Source: an uncultured Aquimarina sp. (GTDB taxonomy: Bacteria > Bacteroidota > Bacteroidia > Flavobacteriales > Flavobacteriaceae). Taken from it: a DNA stretch of 64,000 nt. Every line of letters begins with the position of its first letter. Position 1 is the stretch's first letter. This document shows, one piece after another, positions 51,843 to 61,137 of the stretch. The stretch is taken from NCBI RefSeq assembly GCF_947492405.1, contig NZ_CANLMP010000004.1:310001-374000 (forward strand), written 5' to 3'. Made by a program: the position numbers and the translations under genes. Under the pieces are notes generated by a model that did not search any database, was not told where the DNA came from, and saw nothing but the letters and a program-made list of their open reading frames with translations.

Positions 51843-53120
51843 TTAGTTACTGATCTTAAATATTCCTTTCAGGCCTAAACCAAGAACTTTGGCCCCTTTT
51901 GTTGCCGTTGCTGTTTCAGGGTCTACAACATAAACATATGTTTCTGTATCCGTAGAACTACTAATATATGCTTTACCATCCTCTATAAACATTGGTGATG
52001 TGTAACGATGCCCATGAGTTGGTACTCCAGTTACATCAGTAACAGTTTGATTCACTAAATCAATCACCACCATTTTAAATACATCTTTCTTAAAAAATGC
52101 CCCCCATTCTCCAGCTCCATTAGAGTCATCTACAATTATTCTTGCAATCGCTTTTCCATTACCAACATAATCCATCCAAAAAAGTTTTCCTCCATTAGTA
52201 GCTTCTTCTACATTAAAGAAATAATCTGTATCAAATTCTGTTGCTCCATTGTTTATTCTTAAAATTCCTGAAGGTTTAGAAGCAGCTGTAAAACCAGCAC
52301 TTAATGCAGAAGTAGAAAAAGAATAGATATCTCCATTCTCTGTTTGTTCAATACCTGTACTATGGCCATTAACACCAATCGGGCTTGTTCTATCATCTTC
52401 GATTATTTTTTCTAATTCGAATTCCGGATAAGTAAACACAGCTACGTAAGCACGATCTACATCTGGAGTAATAAAGGATCCATCCGCTAACCATTTATGA
52501 TAAGAAATAAATAGTTTACCATCTCTTAGTACCATACCTGTAACCCAAGGAATAGATCCAGGATTCTCTGCTGTACCATCACCCATATCAATATCAATTG
52601 GGTGTTCTTCTATCTTTTCTAGTTTACCGGTTGTGGCGTTTACGAAATGAAAACGTTTATCCGATAAACCTCCATAGGTCAGCTCTACAGCTAACAACGT
52701 ATCATCATCTAAGGCAGCGTAATTATCTAAAGTAGATTGAAAAGCGAAATTTGCTTTTTCTTCTAATGCTCCATCTTCATTTAATTGATAAGCAATACAT
52801 TTATCATCATCAGAATATCCGGCTGTAAATACTGTATTTCCAGCACCGTGAAAAAATCTCCATCCTCTTAATGGAATTCCTTGACCTTCTACCGAGATTT
52901 CACCTGTAGTTAAAGATGTTAATGATGGTAATTCTAAAATATAATCTACAGGACTTGCGTCTCCAACCGGAAATGCTTCGAATCCTACTACATATTTAGA
53001 CATAGAGGTTGGTTCCGGGTCAATAACAGTCCCTCCATTATCATCGCTACTACAAGATGTAACCGCTAAGGTTATTGTTAAAAGTAACATTACATTTTTT
53101 ATCCATTGTATTGTTTTCAT
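51843..53120 (-). CDS. DUF4374-family lipoprotein
   Basis: Protein of 425 residues with a lipobox (VTSC, Cys23) followed by an Asp/Ser/Gly-rich linker, then a repeating beta-propeller-like domain of DUF4374 (SMSKYVVGFEAFPVGD, TAGYSDDDKCIAYQL, FISYHKWLADGSFITP, MVLRDGKLFIS, FIEDGKAYISSS). DUF4374 lipoproteins occur next to TonB receptors and PepSY proteins in Bacteroidetes iron/siderophore loci and probably assist the receptor at the outer membrane. It lies 31 bp from the receptor gene. Confidence 0.8.
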   Translation of the reverse strand: MKTIQWIKNVMLLLTITLAVTSCSSDDNGGTVIDPEPTSMSKYVVGFEAFPVGDASPVDYILELPSLTSLTTGEISVEGQGIPLRGWRFFHGAGNTVFTAGYSDDDKCIAYQLNEDGALEEKANFAFQSTLDNYAALDDDTLLAVELTYGGLSDKRFHFVNATTGKLEKIEEHPIDIDMGDGTAENPGSIPWVTGMVLRDGKLFISYHKWLADGSFITPDVDRAYVAVFTYPEFELEKIIEDDRTSPIGVNGHSTGIEQTENGDIYSFSTSALSAGFTAASKPSGILRINNGATEFDTDYFFNVEEATNGGKLFWMDYVGNGKAIARIIVDDSNGAGEWGAFFKKDVFKMVVIDLVNQTVTDVTGVPTHGHRYTSPMFIEDGKAYISSSTDTETYVYVVDPETATATKGAKVLGLGLKGIFKISN

Positions 53121-53151
53121 TGTATATGATTTTTGATATTTAAAATTTATT

Positions 53152-55536
53152 TTAGTTTGATAAATAGTATCTAAGTTTTATATAAAAAGCTCTTCCTGGT
53201 TGTTGAATTTCGAAATTGTCATAGATTTTTGCATCTGTAATATTTCTGGCTAAAACTGAAACATTGTATCGCCCATCATCAAAAGAATATCCCAGCGCTA
53301 GATTATGTGAAATCTGTTCTGGTATGATATCTCTATCTTCTGGGTTTCCTTCTACGAAAGATGTAAGTGGATAATCGTGAACATAATACGTGCTCCAGGA
53401 AATATTTAATTGGTCCTTTTTAGCAAGTATATTTTCGAATGCTCCTCCGATACGAGCGTTTCCGAATAGATAAGGAATATTGGCTATTCGCTGGTTTCTT
53501 AAAAAATCTACACCTGCATTTTCTCCAGCGTTTCTATCAATGATATTTTGATAGGTAGCATTTACATCCAGAAAGAACGAGTTATACAACATTCTTATTT
53601 CTCCTTCTACACCCGTACTTCTGGCATCGGCAGTATTATAGTATCTGGAAAAGATGCCTTCTGACCTAATTGCTATAAAATTCTCAGACTCTCTAAAAAA
53701 CAGATTCGTATCCATCTGAAGTTTGAAACCATTAAAATCGCTATTGAAAAGTGCTCCGAGATTGACATTATAACTTTTCTCTTGTGATAAGGTTGGGTTT
53801 GATTTCAATAAAAAACCATCTCCAAAGACCTCATAACCTTCAGGAATTCTAAAGGTTCTTTCAAAGGATCCTTTGACTTGAAGATTGTCAAGAATTTTGT
53901 AGGTCGTAGCAACACCATATCCCAATTCTTCAAAAGTATTTTCGAATCGTGTAAACCTTTCTTCTTCTACGCTTGTAAAAAGGTCTTCGACAATCCCTTC
54001 AGAGTTTAACAAATATCCTTTAGAAAAAATAGAAGTATCCCATCGAGTATCCAGCAGCTTGATATCATAAGAAAATCCTAGTATGTTTTTATTTACAATA
54101 TGAGGATCTTCAAAAGCAATTCTTCCTGTTCTAGCCGCATCTTCTCCTTTACGTCGAATGTAGTTTTTAGTATAACTAAAATTCAGTGTATTTGATTCAT
54201 TAAAAGTATATGAAGCTAATGCATTTATTAGATGAAGATTATCTTTAAATTCAAATAGTGTTTTACTGGCTTCAAATTCTCCTAGTGTTTGATCTCCACG
54301 CTCAATAAAATTTCCAAACCAGTCATATTTACGAGACGAAGTATCTACAACTCTTTCATTGTTTTGCGTAATAGAACCGTAAATTTTTAGCTTTAATCTT
54401 TCTTTAATAAGATTATTTTTCTCGAATTCGATAGATCCAGAAATAATATCATTTTCGCTAAAAACTTCCCCAAACGGATTTTGTGGGTCTATCGGATGTT
54501 GTACTTCATTTTCATTTGCAGATACTGTAAAGCCAATAATCAATCGATCCGCATATGATTTATCAACTAATCCAGTTTGTACGCGTACCATTTGTGAGTT
54601 ATAAGCATCGTGAAATCGTTCTACATTATCTCTTCTGATGCCGGTATCATTTCCTAATTCATCTCTTACTTCAATATCATCAATCTCATAGTTATTATCA
54701 GAATAGTTATAAAATGAGGATAGCTGAAACATCCAACCTTTCTTATTGTAATGCTGACCATTCACTGTAGCGCGATGTGTATTAAAAGAGCCTGCGTCAT
54801 AAGACACATCCAGAAAATCTTTTTTACGTTGATTTGTAATAATATTCACTGCACCACCCAACGCATCTGCTCCTAAATAAATAGGGACTACACCTTTATA
54901 GACTTCTGCTCTTTCTATAAGCGTAGCTGGAAAATTATTCAGAGATAAGGAACTCCCAAAATTTTCAATTGGAATACCGTCTATAAAAAACTTTACTTGC
55001 TTACCAGACAATCCATTTAAAGAGAAATCAAAAGCTGACCCTAGTCCTCCTCGCTGTCGAACATTCACTCCGGGTATTGTTGTCAAAATAGCATTAATAT
55101 CTACACTACTATTCTTTAACCCTTTGGTTTCAATAACTTCTACTTCAAAGGCTTTTTCTTTGGTTTTTTGAGCTGCCGTTTTTCCCTTAATGATAACATC
55201 TGTTAATTCTTCTATGCTCTGTTTAAGAATTATTTTTATGTACGTTTCTTCGGATGGGTTTATATGAATGTTAGATAATTGGGTCTCGAATCCAATATAG
55301 CTGGTTTTGAGAGTGTATGTCCCTTCTGGCAGGCTAAGCGTAAACTTCCCATTAAAATCAGTAATCGTTCCTGTATTTTTAAGTTCCGATACTTTAATCG
55401 AAGCTCCTGGTATAGGATTTGAATTTTGATCCATAACAACGCCTTGTAATAGCTCCTGACCTTGACAAAAGAGCGTAACCAAAAGCATCAAAAAGACACT
55501 ATTTTTTCTTTTTAAAATAACCACTGACTGTAACAA
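53152..55536 (-). CDS. TonB-dependent siderophore receptor
   Basis: Protein of about 794 residues. A signal-like N-terminus is followed by a carboxypeptidase-regulatory-like domain (~30-115; GVVMDQNSNPIPGASIKVSE), a plug domain (~125-230; GVNVRQRGG, FIDGIPIENFGSSLSLNNFP) and a beta-barrel ending in an aromatic GRAFYIKLRYYLSN. The first codon here is TTG (55536); GTG at 55524 is a possible start, while ATG 55488 would cut the signal. Given its neighbours, the likely ligand is the siderophore made by the genes at 58680-63585. A Fur-like palindrome lies upstream. Confidence 0.85.
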   Translation of the reverse strand: MLQSVVILKRKNSVFLMLLVTLFCQGQELLQGVVMDQNSNPIPGASIKVSELKNTGTITDFNGKFTLSLPEGTYTLKTSYIGFETQLSNIHINPSEETYIKIILKQSIEELTDVIIKGKTAAQKTKEKAFEVEVIETKGLKNSSVDINAILTTIPGVNVRQRGGLGSAFDFSLNGLSGKQVKFFIDGIPIENFGSSLSLNNFPATLIERAEVYKGVVPIYLGADALGGAVNIITNQRKKDFLDVSYDAGSFNTHRATVNGQHYNKKGWMFQLSSFYNYSDNNYEIDDIEVRDELGNDTGIRRDNVERFHDAYNSQMVRVQTGLVDKSYADRLIIGFTVSANENEVQHPIDPQNPFGEVFSENDIISGSIEFEKNNLIKERLKLKIYGSITQNNERVVDTSSRKYDWFGNFIERGDQTLGEFEASKTLFEFKDNLHLINALASYTFNESNTLNFSYTKNYIRRKGEDAARTGRIAFEDPHIVNKNILGFSYDIKLLDTRWDTSIFSKGYLLNSEGIVEDLFTSVEEERFTRFENTFEELGYGVATTYKILDNLQVKGSFERTFRIPEGYEVFGDGFLLKSNPTLSQEKSYNVNLGALFNSDFNGFKLQMDTNLFFRESENFIAIRSEGIFSRYYNTADARSTGVEGEIRMLYNSFFLDVNATYQNIIDRNAGENAGVDFLRNQRIANIPYLFGNARIGGAFENILAKKDQLNISWSTYYVHDYPLTSFVEGNPEDRDIIPEQISHNLALGYSFDDGRYNVSVLARNITDAKIYDNFEIQQPGRAFYIKLRYYLSN

Positions 55537-55567
55537 TTTTTTATTTATTTTAGCGACTTCAAATATA

Positions 55568-55590
55568 TTATTTATAATTAGTCTAAATAA
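55568..55590. promoter_or_regulatory. Fur-like palindrome between the receptor and AraC genes
   Basis: Perfect 7-bp arms TTATTTA (55568-55574) and TAAATAA (55584-55590) around a 9-bp centre with further partial symmetry. It resembles iron-box sequences reported for Flavobacteria and lies between two divergent iron-related genes. The assignment is from pattern and context only. Confidence 0.45.
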
Positions 55591-55638
55591 AATTAAAATG
55601 CAAAATTAGGATCTAAGGGAAGAGAAAAATGACGCATT

Positions 55639-56658
55639 ATGGATAAAAAAAGACGCGAAAAGACGTCGCTTAAAACCGAAATACAAGACCCAAAAAAGAT
55701 AGACACCTTATCAGCTGTTACAGAAGTGATAACATCTAAAGAACAATGCGGTATAGTTTCAAAAAAATTTCAATTCCTGAAACAGTTTGGTATAGGATCA
55801 CTTCAGACGCATCAATTTGAAGGGTTATCGATCTTTATTTTTGATGTTCTATTAAAAAAGAACCTAAGACTGGAGGGAGAACTTTATAAAGATTTCCTAG
55901 AAATGTCTTTTCTTATAGAAGGAGAACAAATTATCAAAATTAATGGTATCCCAAAAGATCTGATTTATGAAAGTCAGGAATGTTATTTTTTATATTTAAC
56001 AAACATTAAAGGTAGTATTGTTTATCATAAACGAAAACGTCTTAAAGAGGTTAAAATCAGGATGAGTATGGATTTTATAAAAAGACATAAACTCAATGAA
56101 GATTATAATATTTTAGAAAACTATTCTTTATTAAAGCTTCAGGATCATTTTTTAAAACCTTTGTGCACCAAAACTCAGGATATACTTTCAGAAATTTTAA
56201 GTGATCAACGAAAAGGTTTATTAAAACGATTATTTCTAGAGTCCAAAACGCTAGAATTGGTAGCATTAAAATTACAGAATACTCAAACATCCTCTCAAAC
56301 TGCACATAAACTTCCTATCGATAACCTACTAAAGAAACTATATCAAGTACAACATATAATTTCTTCTGATCTATCTAAACAGCATGCTATTCATCAATTA
56401 TCAAGACAGGTAGGATTAAACGATTTTGTACTGAAAAGAGAGTTTAAAATCTTATTTGGGAAAACAATTTTTGAATATGCTATTGAATTAAGAATGAATA
56501 AAGCAAAGCAATTATTACTTCACAGCAAAAACCCAATTTATGAAATATCAGAATTAGTAGGCTATAAGAACTCTACGCACTTTACAGCTGCTTTCAAAAA
56601 AATAGAAGGGATTACTCCCAAAAAATATAGAAATACTTCTGAAAACGAAAAAGTATAA
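55639..56658 (+). CDS. AraC-family transcriptional regulator, siderophore locus
   Basis: Protein of 339 residues with a C-terminal AraC/XylS double-HTH (~235-335): AIHQLSRQVGLNDFVLKREFKILFG, then LRMNKAKQLLLHS, IYEISELVGYKNSTHFTAAFKKIEGITPKKYR. The N-terminal half is a ligand-binding-like domain. PchR-type AraC regulators activate siderophore receptors and biosynthesis when the loaded siderophore is present, and the divergent position next to the TonB receptor fits that. It ends 2 bp from the convergent crotonase gene. Confidence 0.85.
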   Translation: MDKKRREKTSLKTEIQDPKKIDTLSAVTEVITSKEQCGIVSKKFQFLKQFGIGSLQTHQFEGLSIFIFDVLLKKNLRLEGELYKDFLEMSFLIEGEQIIKINGIPKDLIYESQECYFLYLTNIKGSIVYHKRKRLKEVKIRMSMDFIKRHKLNEDYNILENYSLLKLQDHFLKPLCTKTQDILSEILSDQRKGLLKRLFLESKTLELVALKLQNTQTSSQTAHKLPIDNLLKKLYQVQHIISSDLSKQHAIHQLSRQVGLNDFVLKREFKILFGKTIFEYAIELRMNKAKQLLLHSKNPIYEISELVGYKNSTHFTAAFKKIEGITPKKYRNTSENEKV

Positions 56659-56659
56659 T

Positions 56660-57487
56660 TTAATTAGTCATTTTAACTTTCCTAAATTGAGCATTTACCA
56701 AAATTTCCATTTTCCTTAGATCAAAAGTATTAACTTTTATGCATGCCTGCACCCATAGATCTGTGATTTTTAACAACTCTTCCTTTGATAAAGGATTGAT
56801 CATTTTTTTACATTGAATATGATGATATTCAAAATTAAATCGTTCTTTTATCATTTTGGTAAATCTATATAGCTCAAGAATAGCGCCACCTTTCTGAGCA
56901 ATGTTTTCTACTAAGCCTAACGTCTGTAAATACTTTGCTTTATAAGTATCCCCGCTTCTAATTAGTATGTCGGCATCCACCTTACTCACTCTACGAATTA
57001 ATAAACTATGTGCTCCCATACCCGGAAACAAGTTGAACTTATTTTCAGGTAAACAAAACTTAACACCTTCTTCTGCAACTATAAAATCATGCGCCAATGC
57101 ACATTCAAATCCTCCTCCATAGGCATTACCTTCTACCAATGCAATTGTTATAACCGGTAATCCAAACGATGTATACATATTATAAATAGCATCGATACAT
57201 AAATGCGCATAAGTTCTTAATTTAGATATATTCTCAGTTTTGATACTATCTAAGAAATATGAAAGATCTCCTCCCATATTATAAACATCGTGATGTTCTG
57301 ATCCTGAAACTATAAATTTTAACGGTCTATCTGGATGCGAAAAATATTCCTGAACCCAAATACAGAACTCTTTAAATTCCTGAAGACCTTTTAAACAAAA
57401 ATTAGGCATTCCGGTATCTTTTATTTTCCACAGTAAGAGTTCTTCTTTTTTAAAATACTCAATGGAAATGCAATCAAACTGTCTCAT
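56660..57487 (-). CDS. RpfF-like crotonase, probable DSF synthase
   Basis: Protein of 275 residues that follows RpfF closely: DVYNMGGDLSYFLDSI, GNAYGGGFECALAHDFIVAEEGV, LPENKFNLFPGMGAHS, then LLKITDLWVQACI and ILVNAQFRK at the end. The two catalytic glutamates of RpfF fall at Glu128 (GGGFE) and Glu148 (LPE), 20 residues apart as in RpfF. RpfF makes the diffusible signal factor, a cis-2-unsaturated fatty acid, from acyl-ACP. It sits 4 bp from the acyltransferase gene in a siderophore locus, so either a quorum signal or an acyl supplier for the siderophore is possible. Confidence 0.75.
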   Translation of the reverse strand: MRQFDCISIEYFKKEELLLWKIKDTGMPNFCLKGLQEFKEFCIWVQEYFSHPDRPLKFIVSGSEHHDVYNMGGDLSYFLDSIKTENISKLRTYAHLCIDAIYNMYTSFGLPVITIALVEGNAYGGGFECALAHDFIVAEEGVKFCLPENKFNLFPGMGAHSLLIRRVSKVDADILIRSGDTYKAKYLQTLGLVENIAQKGGAILELYRFTKMIKERFNFEYHHIQCKKMINPLSKEELLKITDLWVQACIKVNTFDLRKMEILVNAQFRKVKMTN

Positions 57488-57491
57488 AGTG

Positions 57492-58610
57492 TCATGATTT
57501 TGAAATTACCATTCTTTTTTTGGCTATGCGGGTTTGTTTTTTCGATTTTGTTTTAGAAAGTAATTTATCTAACCCAAACTTTTGAACTCCTAGGGTTAAC
57601 AAAATATAAAATGGAATTAGTAGAAGTACGCCTGTAACTCCAAATTCTTGGTAGCCTAAGGCACCCATTCCCCAGCAAATAATCACCCATTGAATAATGT
57701 AAATTGTAGTTACTCGTTTACTGCAATAATAGAGGAATCTAAAGATGTTGTTTTCTTTAATTCTTGTTACTAATAATTGTGCAATCCAAAGTAATACAAG
57801 ATTGAAACCAGCCAGATACAATGTTCCTCCAGGACCAAGATGGAAATAATCTCCAAAATGATATTCAAAATTATAATAACATAATCCTCCACCTATAATC
57901 ATCAATGCAATCCCTGCTAGTAACATTCTCCTAAATAAGTAATTTGTGCTTTTATTTCTTTCTTTATACCACATACCAAAGAACATTCCAATAAGGATAA
58001 AAGAAAACCAAGGAAATACTGCAAAATATACGTTCCACTCCGCTCCCCAAAGCAGGTCTAAAACATAATCTACTCCTCTAACTCCCAATCGAAAACCGTG
58101 TATTTCTTTAGTAACGATTGCGATACAAAAAGCTATAATCAATGGCACATATTTATTTTTAGAAAGCTTGTTTATAAGTCCCATAAACAGTAATGAAACT
58201 CCAGCTAACTGAAGTATATCCCCTGTACCTAACATATAGATCATATTATCCAGACTTACGGGTGTTGTCCATCCATACGCTTCTATAAAATTATTTGGTA
58301 CCGTACCTACAAGAACGGGAAGCACAAATTTTAAAAAATTCATTAAATATCCAACACCTAAAATATAAAAGGCTCTCTTGATCGATAATAGCACACTTTG
58401 ATTCCGAGATAATGTAAAAGATACTCCCATTGCAATTAAAAACATAGGTGTTCCTTTTCCTATAAAATGGACTACGGACCCTAACCAAGTTTCTGATTGT
58501 GTAGCAATATCCCCATATATCCATAATGTATGGACTATAATTACCATTAATACACTTACTCCTCTTGCTAGGTCTATTGCTAATATTCTATTTGATTTTA
58601 TAGTTGACAT
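57492..58610 (-). CDS. membrane acyltransferase, heparan-glucosaminide N-acetyltransferase-like
   Basis: Protein of 372 residues with about 10 helices. The start ILAIDLARGVSVLMVIIVHTLWIYGD, with Arg and His in the first helix, is typical of the HGSNAT_cat/DUF1624 and acyltransferase_3-like membrane acyltransferases. It ends in a basic tail (KSKKQTRIAKKR). The role may be acylation of a siderophore or lipid; no direct evidence. It is 4 bp from the RpfF-like gene and about 70 bp from the first NIS synthetase. Confidence 0.65.
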   Translation of the reverse strand: MSTIKSNRILAIDLARGVSVLMVIIVHTLWIYGDIATQSETWLGSVVHFIGKGTPMFLIAMGVSFTLSRNQSVLLSIKRAFYILGVGYLMNFLKFVLPVLVGTVPNNFIEAYGWTTPVSLDNMIYMLGTGDILQLAGVSLLFMGLINKLSKNKYVPLIIAFCIAIVTKEIHGFRLGVRGVDYVLDLLWGAEWNVYFAVFPWFSFILIGMFFGMWYKERNKSTNYLFRRMLLAGIALMIIGGGLCYYNFEYHFGDYFHLGPGGTLYLAGFNLVLLWIAQLLVTRIKENNIFRFLYYCSKRVTTIYIIQWVIICWGMGALGYQEFGVTGVLLLIPFYILLTLGVQKFGLDKLLSKTKSKKQTRIAKKRMVISKS

Positions 58611-58679
58611 ATTCTTTTGATAAAAGGTACATTAGTAATTGTTAGTTTTTTCGATTGGTATTTCGATACTTTGTCCAAC

Positions 58680-61124
58680 TCAGTGTGACAGTTCCAATGA
58701 ATCTTCATTCTTAATACTATTTTTAAATTGAGCAATAGGGTTTTGTAAAGTTCCTTCTAGGATGAGACTTGCCATTGGATCTGCAAGATTTAGCATTTGC
58801 TGCGTATTTTTTAGTTGTAATCTATTCAGACAACATCGATCAAATTTCGGTACAAAAAGATCGTACTTATCAAATTCTGTCTGTAATTCTGGATGTTCTG
58901 ATTGATAAGAACGAATACAAAATGCTACTTCTTTCCAAAATTCATTCTCAGAATACTCAAGATCTCTTTCTAGGATTGGAGCTAGGAACCTAAAAAAGCA
59001 CTCAAAAACGTCGGTAAAGATGGTTAGTACTTTCATCTTATCAGAAGTCTTTGTATATAATCGTTTTACTTTTTCTGGTAGCTCAAGATCGGGATTAAAC
59101 ACAATCACTTCTTCTGTGATATCTTTCATTAAGATTTTTACGGGACTATGATTTTCTAAAACCATAATAATATTTTCTCCGTGAGGCATAAAAACAAAAC
59201 CATACTTATAAAAACAGTGTAATAAAGGTGTTAGGTATACATTCAAGTATGTACGAATCCACATAGTGGTATCGCAAGAGGAAGCTTTAATTAATTCTGA
59301 AATCAATGAATCACCTTTAGCGTCGATGTGTAGTAAGGCCGCCATGGTCATTAATTGCTGATTCTTTTTGATTTTAGAGTGCGGACTTTCTCTCCATAAA
59401 GCAGATAACATCTTGTTATGAGGATTTGTTTTTCCTAATACTTCATAATAGGTATTTTGAAAACCAACAGTGGCAACTTCTCCTAACATCATAAAACCTG
59501 TTTTTTTAAGATATGTATCTTTCTCCAGTAATTCAGTAATCCAGGTAGTAATGTATGGTGTGCTCTGCATATAGTAAGGTGATAATCCTCTCATGAATCC
59601 CATATTTAAAATAGACAAAGCAGTTTTAGTGTACATTTTTTGTGGATTACTTGTATTATAAAGTGTTCGAATTGATTGTTGCGCCGAGAAATAATCTTCA
59701 CTTTCACCAAGGAACACTAGATTTTGATTCGCAATATCTGCTGCAAATACCTGAAGTATCTTATTATTCCATTGCCAAGGATGAACAGGAATAAATATAT
59801 ACGATGTAGTGTCCAAACCTAATGACTCCAGTTTTGTATTAAATTCGGCAATCATCTGAACACCAAGTTCTTTTCGCATTAACGATTTGTATTCAAATCT
59901 ATGAGTAGCTGTATAAGTAGTTTTACTTTTATGACCGGCTAACCAATAAATTTTAAATGGTTGATCAGCTTCTGGAGCATATTGCATATACTCTTTACTA
60001 TCAAAACCAATTCTTCCATTATTTGCTACAAAACAAGGATGCCCTTCGGTCATTGCATGTTCTATTATCTGAAAAGAACTATTTATTAATTCTCTTGATG
60101 AAAAATCATTGTGCGCTCTTTTATAAGCCGCACCAGATAATGTACTAGAAATCTCTTCTAAATAAACAGAAAGTAAGTGTTTTGGGATTTCTAGCGTATA
60201 TACAAAATCAACAATAAATGCCAGGGCATCTATAGGTTCTGAATTGTCATTGACTTTTTTTATAATAGAAGTTTCATCGATATCCCAATGATCTAGAGCG
60301 CGTATTTGAGCATTAAACTCGTATGTAATTCCTGGTGTATCTGCAATTAGGACATAGTTAGTAAGCGTATCACTTTTAGTTTTTAGTTGTGGTTTTAATA
60401 TTAGCTCATGGGAAAATTCGCTGATAGCTTTACACACTAATGATCTATTTACGCTGTTCCAAATACCGGGATTAAGATGATTAATTGATGAAATTAGCGG
60501 ATTGATCGTATGTAAGTTGTTCATTAATCTTGTTTTTTCGAGCACTATTTTTTTTGCTTTTCGATAGTCTATCTCCTCACAAAAAGCTAATGCAGCTTTT
60601 TTCTCAGGTAGGTTGATCTCTTTTTGATATATAAATCCAGCTTTTTTATTAAGGATATGGATCTTTTCATTTCTTACATCTGGCTCTACTACTATTCGCT
60701 TTACATACGGTAACTCAAAGAAATATTCGAGTACGGTACTAAATACATTCCATGTAAAACCAGTTATTTTAATTTCCGATGGTGCTACCAAAATATGCAT
60801 CCCATAATCAGCATCTTTAGCTGAATAATAGTCAGCAATTCTATCTGTCGAGGCTTTATATTTTTCCATTAAGAAAACAGGTTCTCCATTATAAACTCCT
60901 ATGAAAACATCATAATCTTCTCTAGAAACCAATGCAGTATATTCTGAATATACTTCATCAAGTGATTTCTCAAGCATCCCCCAATATTTAGCATAAGGAT
61001 TAGTTACCCACGCATAAATAGTTTTGATATCCACCTCAAAATCTAAATGGCGCAGTTGAATCGTTCCAAAATTTTCAATAGTCCTCGAAAAAACAATATT
61101 TTCTGCTGTTGTAATATCTTCCAT
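58680..61124 (-). CDS. GNAT-IucA/IucC fusion, NIS siderophore synthetase
   Basis: About 814 residues from ATG 61124 (MEDITTAENIVF); a TTG at 61178 would overlap the upstream gene by 41 bp. Residues ~1-195 are a GNAT domain of the siderophore type (IQLRHLDFEVDIKTIYAWV, VFIGVYNG-like, MHILVAPSE, RIVVEPDVRNEKI); the rest is an IucA/IucC NIS synthetase with EGHPCFVANNGRIGFDS, HPWQW, RTLYN, KTALSILNMGFMRGL and PHGENIIMVLE plus a FhuF-like C-terminal part. It would acylate a hydroxylated amine and join it to a carboxylate. A tandem paralogue is upstream. Confidence 0.85.
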   Translation of the reverse strand: MEDITTAENIVFSRTIENFGTIQLRHLDFEVDIKTIYAWVTNPYAKYWGMLEKSLDEVYSEYTALVSREDYDVFIGVYNGEPVFLMEKYKASTDRIADYYSAKDADYGMHILVAPSEIKITGFTWNVFSTVLEYFFELPYVKRIVVEPDVRNEKIHILNKKAGFIYQKEINLPEKKAALAFCEEIDYRKAKKIVLEKTRLMNNLHTINPLISSINHLNPGIWNSVNRSLVCKAISEFSHELILKPQLKTKSDTLTNYVLIADTPGITYEFNAQIRALDHWDIDETSIIKKVNDNSEPIDALAFIVDFVYTLEIPKHLLSVYLEEISSTLSGAAYKRAHNDFSSRELINSSFQIIEHAMTEGHPCFVANNGRIGFDSKEYMQYAPEADQPFKIYWLAGHKSKTTYTATHRFEYKSLMRKELGVQMIAEFNTKLESLGLDTTSYIFIPVHPWQWNNKILQVFAADIANQNLVFLGESEDYFSAQQSIRTLYNTSNPQKMYTKTALSILNMGFMRGLSPYYMQSTPYITTWITELLEKDTYLKKTGFMMLGEVATVGFQNTYYEVLGKTNPHNKMLSALWRESPHSKIKKNQQLMTMAALLHIDAKGDSLISELIKASSCDTTMWIRTYLNVYLTPLLHCFYKYGFVFMPHGENIIMVLENHSPVKILMKDITEEVIVFNPDLELPEKVKRLYTKTSDKMKVLTIFTDVFECFFRFLAPILERDLEYSENEFWKEVAFCIRSYQSEHPELQTEFDKYDLFVPKFDRCCLNRLQLKNTQQMLNLADPMASLILEGTLQNPIAQFKNSIKNEDSLELSH

Positions 61125-61137
61125 GAGTATTATTAAA

